Assembly (NCBI GenBank): GCA_026394095.1
Contig: JAPKYY010000177.1
Coordinates: forward strand, 1 to 11,054
DNA length: 11,054 nt
Direction of reading: 5' to 3'
Source: Acidobacteriota bacterium
GTDB taxonomy: Bacteria; Acidobacteriota; Terriglobia; Bryobacterales; Bryobacteraceae
This document shows positions 1-6,377 of the stretch, in pieces. The first letter of the stretch is position 1, and each line of letters opens with the position of its first letter. The notes beneath the pieces were generated by a model that was not told the origin of the DNA, searched no databases, and saw nothing but the letters and a program-made list of their open reading frames with translations. Both the position numbers and the translations under genes were made by a program.

Positions 1-1
1 A

Positions 2-2800
2 ACTACAGCTGCGTCCGCAGTCCCGCTGCCCAAAACACTCGAAGGAGTCAGCGTCGAGTTGCAACAGCCCGGGGGCACCTTCACTGCCGTGCCTCTTTAC
101 TTCGTCTCCCCGGGGCAGATCAACATTCAGCTCCCCTTCTTCACGGCAACCACTGCGCAAGTCCGTGTCCGCAACGCCGTCACTACAAGTGCTGTCGCCG
201 CCATTACCCTCACTCCACGGGCACCTCGCATCTTCACTCGCACAATGGACGGCAAAGGCGAGCCCATCCTCTTTCATGCCAAAGACTTCTCGTGGGTCAG
301 CACATCCGCTCCCGCCTTTCCCGGTGAGTATCTCTCGCTCCTCCTCACAGGTCTTGGTGCCGTTAGTCCGGCAAAAGAGGCTGGAGCTCCAGGCGGCGAC
401 AACGGCGTGAATGGCCCGTTGAATCTGGTTGCAGACCCCGTCTTTGTCACCATTGGCGGCCTCGAAGTATCTGCTATTTTTGCTGGTCTCATGCCCGGTT
501 TTCCAGGCGTTTACCAGGTTAATTTCCAGGTGCCAGAAGCAACTCCTGCAGGCCTGCAGGCCATTCAGCTTCGCACCGGCACTGCCCGGTCTCAGGCAAG
601 TGTGGCTACGCCCTGTGCCCGCTATGCCCCCGGCGCTGTAGTCTCGGTCGTCTCTCCATCCGGAGCCACAATCACAACCACTGGAGCCTCGATCCAACTC
701 CCCGCCGGGCTTTTTACAGAGCCCACGACGGTGGCCGTCTCAAGATCAACGAGCACGGCCACCCCGGTTGAAACCTGGCGCGCCAGCGACGTCTACACCG
801 TCAGTGGCCTGCCCGCAGCCCTTAACGTGCCAGTCACCGTAAAGATTGATCTCACCCGCACACCTGGCACTGCTTCAACTCTGGTCGCAATGTCCTCAGG
901 TCGCGGTGTTCGAGGATCAGGCCTCGAGTTTCTCGAAGCCGAAGTCACGAGCAACCAGGCAACCATAGTCCTGCCCGCCGCCCCGGTAGGTGGAGCCACC
1001 GGTCTCGCTGCAACCGTCCAGCCTCGCGCCGAGTCTGGCGCAGAGATCTCGCTCTACGTCATGACCTTCTACCGCAGCATCTCGGTCGGCAGCTTCCTGC
1101 TCTTCGTCCCCGCAGATACCGTCTCTGAAGCAGACGTCAATTCGATAGCTACTGTTCTCGAGCAAACCAAGTCGAAGCTAGTCTCCCTCGGCCTCAACTG
1201 GGATCGCAGAACCCGCTGGCCCATGCGCGTCGTAATCTACCCCTTCGCCACCGGCGACTCAGAGAAATGGGGCATGGCTGAACCATCCATTCTCGGCCTC
1301 AACTATCACTCCATCTCTCTCAACGCAAGCAAGCTCAGCTCTGGAGTCAGCGACGACCTCAAAGCCACCGTCAGCCACGAGCTCTTCCACATCCTGCAGA
1401 ACCTCTACGACCCTCGCGATGCCTTCCGCATCGCCAAAGTCCCAGGCTCCTGGCTCTGGTTCCAGGAAGCAGCCTCCACCTGGTTTGAGTCCGTCGCAGC
1501 AGGCGACCCCAATCAGGTGCCAGCCATTGTCCGCGCTGACAACTACGCCTTCCTTTCGCGCCACGGCCTCGAGTACCAGCCCGGTGACCCGGCGGCCGTT
1601 CAGAACCACGGCTACGGCGCTGCTATCTTCCTGCACTACCTGGCCTCCAAAGCTGGCGGCAACACTGTCGTTGGCAACATTCTCAAAGAAGGCTTGCTGC
1701 GCGCTCCCGGCCTCCTGGCCAGCTCTGCACGCTGGCCAGTCGAAGGCACTGCCTCCGTTCTACCTGGAATGCTCTCCGAGCATTGGCGCAACTTTGTGAT
1801 CGCTTATGCCGAAGGCTCTCTCTACGGGGGAAGCTTCCCCGATCACTCTGCCGTTATCAGCCAATTCCAGGATCGCCACGCCTTCACCGAAGAAACAACC
1901 GCAGGCAAGACATTCTCCTGGAATGCCCCCGCACTCTCGGCCGCTGTCTATACAGCCCGCTTCGACGCTTGGCCCAAAGATGTCAAACTCTCCATCACGC
2001 TGGCCGACCCAGGCGGCGAGGCTCAGCTTTCTGTTTACCGTGTCCGCAGCGGTGACTGGACTCTGATCACCCGTATGCGAGCCGGCGAATTCGACTTCCC
2101 AAAACCCGAAGAACTCGCCGCCAACCGCGACACGCTGATCCTGATCGTGGCCAACGCCAACGGCTCTGGACGTTACACCGGTACGACCAACATTCAGGTG
2201 GGCGTCAACAAGACTATCGACAGCATCATGCCGCTGTTGCGAAACATGAACCGATTTACCCACCATGTCTACGGCATCGTTTCTTACTCGAATCAATCGC
2301 CGGGTGCCAATCTGATGGGCCCCTTCTTTGGCCTCCCCGGAGTCACCTGGAGCGGCAACAAGTTCTCCATTGAGGTCGCTGATAGCGCCCTCGTGAATGC
2401 TGGAGATCCACCCTATCAAGTCACCTTTTCTGGCACAATGACCCCCGACGGCCTCAAGGTTGCCAGCGCCCATTACAAGCGCTACAGGCTGCTCGACAAG
2501 ACCTATACCGACGCTGTCAAACGCGTCTATCGCGACTATGAGGAAGACGTAAAAGAATGGGATCTCACCCTGCTACCAGTCACCGTGCCCACACGCGGTT
2601 TCAGCGCCACCACCTCCAGCTTCATCTATGAAGTCAAAAGCGCAGCGTCAGCCTCTGTTCTCAGCGGCTTTGTCTGCAAGAAACTCTTTTACAACGGCCT
2701 CGCAAGCGAATTCACAATGGATAAGCTCAAGACCATCAGTTGTAGCGTCAGCTTCCCGCAGGATGACCGCCTCTATATCGAATTGACCTTCTACAAGTAG
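2..2800 (+). CDS. Solibacter-type domain plus HEXXH zinc metallopeptidase, 5' partial
   Basis: Probable exported or surface protein; the peptidase substrate is unknown. The frame stays open to the left edge, and the residues before the first possible start (TTG at 59) already read as domain sequence (LPKTLEGVSVEL), so the true start and any signal peptide lie outside the window. Numbering from the TTG: up to about residue 184 is a TIGR03437-like Solibacter domain (VSPGQINIQLP, LTGLGAV, GVYQVNFQVP). Residues ~190-270 look like a beta-sandwich (ZU5-like at best; inference). Residues ~330-560 form a gluzincin-like peptidase: HELFH at 440-444 (bases 1376-1390) gives two zinc ligands and the catalytic Glu, E470 in WFQEAASTWFE is the likely third ligand, and HGYGAAIF at 517-524 fits the family's later helix. 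The ~350-residue C-terminal part is unrecognised. Family TIGR03437 is usually described as C-terminal, so its upstream position is odd. The peptidase call is good; specificity is open. Confidence 0.85.
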   Translation, partial: TTAASAVPLPKTLEGVSVELQQPGGTFTAVPLYFVSPGQINIQLPFFTATTAQVRVRNAVTTSAVAAITLTPRAPRIFTRTMDGKGEPILFHAKDFSWVSTSAPAFPGEYLSLLLTGLGAVSPAKEAGAPGGDNGVNGPLNLVADPVFVTIGGLEVSAIFAGLMPGFPGVYQVNFQVPEATPAGLQAIQLRTGTARSQASVATPCARYAPGAVVSVVSPSGATITTTGASIQLPAGLFTEPTTVAVSRSTSTATPVETWRASDVYTVSGLPAALNVPVTVKIDLTRTPGTASTLVAMSSGRGVRGSGLEFLEAEVTSNQATIVLPAAPVGGATGLAATVQPRAESGAEISLYVMTFYRSISVGSFLLFVPADTVSEADVNSIATVLEQTKSKLVSLGLNWDRRTRWPMRVVIYPFATGDSEKWGMAEPSILGLNYHSISLNASKLSSGVSDDLKATVSHELFHILQNLYDPRDAFRIAKVPGSWLWFQEAASTWFESVAAGDPNQVPAIVRADNYAFLSRHGLEYQPGDPAAVQNHGYGAAIFLHYLASKAGGNTVVGNILKEGLLRAPGLLASSARWPVEGTASVLPGMLSEHWRNFVIAYAEGSLYGGSFPDHSAVISQFQDRHAFTEETTAGKTFSWNAPALSAAVYTARFDAWPKDVKLSITLADPGGEAQLSVYRVRSGDWTLITRMRAGEFDFPKPEELAANRDTLILIVANANGSGRYTGTTNIQVGVNKTIDSIMPLLRNMNRFTHHVYGIVSYSNQSPGANLMGPFFGLPGVTWSGNKFSIEVADSALVNAGDPPYQVTFSGTMTPDGLKVASAHYKRYRLLDKTYTDAVKRVYRDYEEDVKEWDLTLLPVTVPTRGFSATTSSFIYEVKSAASASVLSGFVCKKLFYNGLASEFTMDKLKTISCSVSFPQDDRLYIELTFYK

Positions 2801-2805
2801 GGCGT

Positions 2806-3570
2806 CTATCGAATCGTCAGCGTCCCGCCATCCACTGGCAGCGCCGTCCCGGTTATGAATGAGGCCTCGTCCGAGCAAAGGAATAACGCCGCATAGGCGA
2901 TCTCTGAAGGCTGTGCCATCCTGCCGATCGGCTGGGCCTTTGACAGCTTCTCAAACATCTCTGCTTCGCGCCCCGCATAGTTCTTGGCGATAAAACCATC
3001 GACAAAGGGTGTATGCACCCGCCCCGGCAGAATCGCATTGCACCGGATCTTTTGCTCAAGAAAGTCCTTGGCCACCGAGTAAGTCATCGAGAGCACCGCA
3101 CCCTTGCTGGTGCCGTAAGCGAAGCGATCTGCAATCGCCATCACCGAAAGGCAACTGGCCAGATTCACAATCGCCCCGCCCCCGTCGGCCACCATAAAGC
3201 GAAGCGTCGAGCGCAGGCAGTTGGCAGGCCCGAACACATTCACCCGCTGTACCCGCTCAAAGTCTTCCGGGCTCGTGGTCAGAGCATTGCCAACATGAGC
3301 GATCCCTGCGTTGTTGATCAGGATGTCGATCTTCCCGCGCCGCGCATGGATCTTCGAGATCACCTCGTCCACCATCTTCGCGTCGGCAACATCACAGTAC
3401 TCGGTCGAAGCCGCTTCCCCAATCAGTTCGACGGCCTTCTTCATCTCGTCTTCGTTGCGATCGAGAATCTCAACAATCGCCCCTTCCTGGGCAAAGCGCT
3501 GCGCGATCGCAAGGCCGATTCCCGAGGCACCCCCGGTGATGATGGCTGTCTTGTTTTTGAGTTGTGGCAT
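2806..3570 (-). CDS. SDR family NAD(P)-dependent oxidoreductase
   Basis: Classical short-chain dehydrogenase/reductase of 254 residues, the usual length, presumably cytoplasmic. The Rossmann nucleotide-binding motif TGGASGIG is at residues 12-19, NNAG at 86-89, and the catalytic set is N111, S139, Y152 and K156 (YGTSK). Asp37 at the end of the second strand (EILDRN) suggests NAD(H) rather than NADP(H), as an inference. The C-terminal half (PGRVHTPFVDGF, then QPIGRM and VDGG) resembles SDRs often annotated as sugar or sugar-acid dehydrogenases or 3-oxoacyl-ACP reductases, but the substrate cannot be read from sequence. I chose the ATG at 3570, with GGGG close upstream; an in-frame GTG at 3579 would add three residues and has no visible Shine-Dalgarno. 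It is the last gene of the minus-strand run, 13 bases after tsaE, and converges on the metallopeptidase gene with a 5-base gap. Confidence 0.9.
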   Translation of the reverse strand: MPQLKNKTAIITGGASGIGLAIAQRFAQEGAIVEILDRNEDEMKKAVELIGEAASTEYCDVADAKMVDEVISKIHARRGKIDILINNAGIAHVGNALTTSPEDFERVQRVNVFGPANCLRSTLRFMVADGGGAIVNLASCLSVMAIADRFAYGTSKGAVLSMTYSVAKDFLEQKIRCNAILPGRVHTPFVDGFIAKNYAGREAEMFEKLSKAQPIGRMAQPSEIAYAALFLCSDEASFITGTALPVDGGTLTIR

Positions 3571-3583
3571 AGTCCCCACAATT

Positions 3584-4006
3584 CTATCGATCTAGCCGGA
3601 TCCGTCTCAAATCTTCGCCAAGATATTCAAGCTCAATCCTCGGCGTCTGCTTCGGCCAAAGCCCTGGGAAGCGCTCGCCCCACTCGATCAGAGTCAACCC
3701 GCGACGATCGAGATACTCATCAAGCCCAAGTGACAACACTTCCTCTTCTGTCTCAAGCCGGTAAAGGTCCACATGAAATACACGAGGTGGATCCCCATAC
3801 TCATGGATCAGTGGAAAGGTCGGCGAGCTCACCTCTTCAGGCTCTGCTGCACCTCTGGCCTGAGCGATCCCCTTCACCAGCGTCGTCTTACCTGCCCCAA
3901 GATTGCCAATCAGCAACACCGCGCCTCGCTCTGGCAATAGAGCCGAAAGCTGTCTGCCTACCTCAATGGTTTCATCTGCAGAACTGGTCTCAAACTGATA
4001 ACTCAT
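3584..4006 (-). CDS. tsaE: tRNA threonylcarbamoyladenosine biosynthesis ATPase TsaE
   Basis: TsaE (formerly YjeE) is the small P-loop ATPase that works with TsaB and TsaD to transfer the threonylcarbamoyl group to A37 of ANN-decoding tRNAs in the cytoplasm. From the chosen ATG the protein has 140 residues, in the family's usual range. Walker A is GNLGAGKTT at 34-42; other family signatures are SSPTFPLIHEY (60-70), HVDLYRL (78-84) and IEWGERF (107-113). A longer reading from an ATG at 4030 exists, but the ATG at 4006 has GGAGG six bases upstream and gives a normal TsaE N-terminus, so I prefer it. It overlaps the end of the NAD(P)HX repair gene by 17 bases. That gene pair is conserved in many bacteria. 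The partners tsaB and tsaD are not in the window. Confidence 0.95.
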   Translation of the reverse strand: MSYQFETSSADETIEVGRQLSALLPERGAVLLIGNLGAGKTTLVKGIAQARGAAEPEEVSSPTFPLIHEYGDPPRVFHVDLYRLETEEEVLSLGLDEYLDRRGLTLIEWGERFPGLWPKQTPRIELEYLGEDLRRIRLDR

Positions 4007-5363
4007 CGAGAGCCTCCGCCAGATGATCACAAAGCCGGGAAGCGAGGCTTGTCATTTCATGGCTCAATTCGCCAAGCCGCCCATGCAGGTAGACCGCAGC
4101 CAGAACGGCCTGTTCCGGGTTGCTCGGATACTGGCTGAGCAAACCAGCCATCAACCCCGTCAACACATCGCCCGAACCCGCTTTAGCCAGGGCTGGCGAG
4201 CCGGTTGGATTGATCCATACCTGCCCGTTCGGGAAAGCGATGACAGTGCGGTACCCCTTGAGCACCACCACCGAATTCGTCAGCTTCGAAAGCCCACTCG
4301 CGTCTTCAATCCGGTCTCCAAGCTCGCGCCCAAGCAGCCGCCGCATCTCTCCCGGATGGGGGGTGAGCACACGCAGACGTGAAGTAGGCAGGCTCAAGGG
4401 GGCCAGGACATTCAAGGCATCTGCATCCAGCACCAAAGGCCCATCGTGATTCAAATAAAGGCTCTCCACCAGAGCCTTCTCATTCTGTCCAAGCCCGGGC
4501 CCGACCGCCACTACTTTACCCGCAACATTCGGCGGCCAGGCGCCCTTCATGAGGTCAGGAAGTCCGATCGAGAAATCAGGATCGGGCGAGTAAACTGTCA
4601 CCCAACCTGCCCCCACTCGAATCGCCGCGGCCCCTGCCATCTGCAGCGCACCGCCACCCCCGATCACGGCAACATGCCCAAAGTTCCCCTTATGCGAATT
4701 GAGAGCCCGCTTGGCTCCAATCGGCTTCAGGTCTGCCGGCGTAGTCCAGTTCAGCTCAGACGTTATGTACTTTTCGGGAATGCCGATTGGGGCAATCACG
4801 AGTTTTGCCGAATCGAGCAAGAGGTGTTCCGGCTTTGGGGCCGCGAAGGTCACCGTCAAGTCAGCGTGAATCCGATTCGCGCTCGGTATGTCCACTGCCA
4901 CCCGGCGAGCCAGCGGCAGCTCATTGATCAGCGTGATCAACTCAGCTATAGGCGACCGGGGCTCCCCATTCACACCAGTCCCAAGCAGCGCATCGATTGC
5001 AAGCGTGGTCGCTGCCAGATCCTGAGGCAACTGCATGGAGTAGGGGATCTCAAGTGCTTCAAGCATCGCGAGCTGCCTGGCTGCATCGGGCCCCAGCTCT
5101 TCGGGCTCAAAGGCCAGAATCACCTTCAGGTTCTTTGGCTGATGATGGATCTGCAGCAGCCGCGCAAGGGCCAGACCATCGCCACCATTGTTGCCTTTGC
5201 CACAGAAGATCGCGATGCGTTGCTCCTGCAGAGGCGTATACCTTTGCTCCAGCGCCCGAAGCAGCGCGTAGGCCGCATTCTCCATCAACACAAGAGCAGG
5301 TATCCCGGCGGCGATCGCCGCGAGATCTGCATTTCTCATCTGCTCGTGTGTCAGAACCTTCAT
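3990..5363 (-). CDS. nnr: bifunctional NAD(P)H-hydrate epimerase / ADP-dependent NAD(P)H-hydrate dehydratase
   Basis: Metabolite-repair enzyme: the N-terminal YjeF_N domain epimerises R- and S-NAD(P)HX, and the C-terminal ribokinase-like domain dehydrates S-NAD(P)HX using ADP, restoring NAD(P)H. The N-domain (about 1-205) shows LMENA (26-30), GKGNNGGDG (55-63), DALLGTG (124-130) and VDIPS (157-161). The C-domain (about 220-457) shows KGNFGHVAVIGG (225-236), VGPGLG (287-292), LTPHPGEM (333-340) and GSGDVLTG (396-403) with likely catalytic Asp399. At 457 residues it is shorter than the usual ~490-510: the loop after VDIPS jumps almost directly to ADLTVTF, and the segments before GPGLG and before VVVLKG also look short. 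The canonical AxGGxGDVL is AKAGSGDVL here. The ATG at 5363 overlaps the upstream channel gene's TGA (ATGA), suggesting translational coupling; no good Shine-Dalgarno precedes it. tsaE overlaps its 3' end. Confidence 0.94.
   Translation of the reverse strand: MKVLTHEQMRNADLAAIAAGIPALVLMENAAYALLRALEQRYTPLQEQRIAIFCGKGNNGGDGLALARLLQIHHQPKNLKVILAFEPEELGPDAARQLAMLEALEIPYSMQLPQDLAATTLAIDALLGTGVNGEPRSPIAELITLINELPLARRVAVDIPSANRIHADLTVTFAAPKPEHLLLDSAKLVIAPIGIPEKYITSELNWTTPADLKPIGAKRALNSHKGNFGHVAVIGGGGALQMAGAAAIRVGAGWVTVYSPDPDFSIGLPDLMKGAWPPNVAGKVVAVGPGLGQNEKALVESLYLNHDGPLVLDADALNVLAPLSLPTSRLRVLTPHPGEMRRLLGRELGDRIEDASGLSKLTNSVVVLKGYRTVIAFPNGQVWINPTGSPALAKAGSGDVLTGLMAGLLSQYPSNPEQAVLAAVYLHGRLGELSHEMTSLASRLCDHLAEALDELSV
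4013..4017 (-). promoter_or_regulatory. Shine-Dalgarno that decides the tsaE start
   Basis: The minus strand reads GGAGG, followed by six bases and the ATG at 4006. It lies inside the last codons of the NAD(P)HX repair gene. This site is why the 4006 start is preferred over the in-frame ATG at 4030. Confidence 0.7.
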
Positions 5364-6373
5364 GACTTCGAGATCACCAATAGCCTCTCTAGCTGCTGCT
5401 GCGAGCTCGCCTTACCCATCACGATCAAGTGATCGCCCGTGTGAATGGGCGAATCCGGATCGGGATTGAATACCATCTCACCATCACCCCGACGGATGGC
5501 AAGCACAGTAACACCATACTCCTTGCGCATGCCTTTCAGGTCACGCACCGCGCTCGTGGAAAACCCGGAGCCCGGGTCGATCCTGAACTGCTCAATGCCA
5601 AGATCGACTGACGGGTCGAGCATCGCATAGTCGAGAAACTGCGTTACGTGAGGGCGAATCAACGACTGAGCCAGCCGCGATCCGGTAACCCCGTAAGGCG
5701 AGACAACAGAATCGGCTCCGGCCCGCCGGAGCTTGGCTGCCGATTCTTCTTCGTTTGCCCTTGTAGCAACTGTCAGTTTGGGGTTGAGCGTTTTGGCTGA
5801 AAGCGTCAGAAAGAGATTGTCGGCATCACTGGCCAACGCGGCGACAAGCCCACGGGCTCGATCAATGCGCACCCCGCGCAAGGTTTCGTCTCTGGTGGAA
5901 TCGGCAAGCACGCCAAGCATGCCGGCTTTGATCACCATGTCGATGCGGTCTTCACTGTTGTCGATAACAACGACAGGGACTTTGGCGTGCATCAGTTCAT
6001 GGGCAGCGCCCCGGCCTACGCGGCCAAAGCCACAGATGATGTAGTGATCGTGAAGGGAATCGATCATGCGTTGTCTCCGCTTGCGGTCAAAGTAGTGATC
6101 GAGCTGCAGCTCGATGATCGTAGATGTCATCATCCCGACGCCGAAGAGGATGGCATTCACACCTACGAGTAAGAGAACCATGTTGAAGACGCGCCCCGCC
6201 GCAGAGAGCGCCTTTACTTCGTAATATCCGACGGTCGTCAGCGTAATGACCGTCATGTAGAGGGCGTCAAACCAGTGATAGCGCTCGACGATGATAAAGC
6301 CCAGAGTGCCAAAGAGGATGAGGCAGCCCATCATCGAGAAGAACAAAAGTGCGCGACGGCGAAGAATATCCAT
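5360..6373 (-). CDS. two-TM potassium channel with RCK (TrkA-N/TrkA-C) domain
   Basis: Inner-membrane ion channel subunit of 337 residues, laid out like MthK-type channels, which act as tetramers gated by ligands on the RCK ring. TM1 is about 8-29, the pore helix and filter about 33-52, and TM2 about 62-88. The TrkA-N Rossmann domain starts at HYIICGFGRVG (110-120), with an acidic residue (D138) at the end of the second strand that favours NAD(H)-type binding. A TrkA-C domain follows from about 252 to 335 and ends in DHLIVMG. The filter reads TVGYYE (47-52) where TVGYGD or TVGYGE is usual, so ion selectivity should not be taken for granted. I chose the ATG at 6373, four bases after the phosphatase stop; a TTG at 6394 would add seven residues. 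Neither has a strong Shine-Dalgarno. The stop overlaps the next gene's start. Confidence 0.92.
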   Translation of the reverse strand: MDILRRRALLFFSMMGCLILFGTLGFIIVERYHWFDALYMTVITLTTVGYYEVKALSAAGRVFNMVLLLVGVNAILFGVGMMTSTIIELQLDHYFDRKRRQRMIDSLHDHYIICGFGRVGRGAAHELMHAKVPVVVIDNSEDRIDMVIKAGMLGVLADSTRDETLRGVRIDRARGLVAALASDADNLFLTLSAKTLNPKLTVATRANEEESAAKLRRAGADSVVSPYGVTGSRLAQSLIRPHVTQFLDYAMLDPSVDLGIEQFRIDPGSGFSTSAVRDLKGMRKEYGVTVLAIRRGDGEMVFNPDPDSPIHTGDHLIVMGKASSQQQLERLLVISKS

Positions 6374-6377
6374 GCGC

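Noticed and set aside
59..61. TTG at 59 as the start of the first gene
   Set aside because: The upstream codons are open to the window edge and encode the expected beginning of the Solibacter-type domain, so the gene starts outside the window.
545..560. Two adjacent CCTGCAGG palindromes
   Set aside because: They sit inside coding sequence (PAGLQ) and are too short to support a repeat or protein-binding site.
1717..1741. CTGGCCAG repeated nine bases apart, able to form a hairpin
   Set aside because: Within the peptidase reading frame, with no T-run or regulatory context; likely a by-product of GC-rich codons.
1760..2473. 237-codon open frame on the minus strand inside the metallopeptidase gene
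   Set aside because: The plus-strand frame is continuous and protein-like on both sides; the antisense product shows no motif.
3013..4026. 337-codon open frame on the plus strand across the SDR and tsaE genes
   Set aside because: It lies antisense to two clear genes with full motif sets, and its translation is rich in His, Arg, Ser and Pro with no domain. It is a shadow of GC-rich coding sequence.
4446..5432. 328-codon open frame on the plus strand across the NAD(P)HX repair gene
   Set aside because: Antisense to a well-supported enzyme gene, low-complexity composition, no recognisable motif or ribosome binding site.
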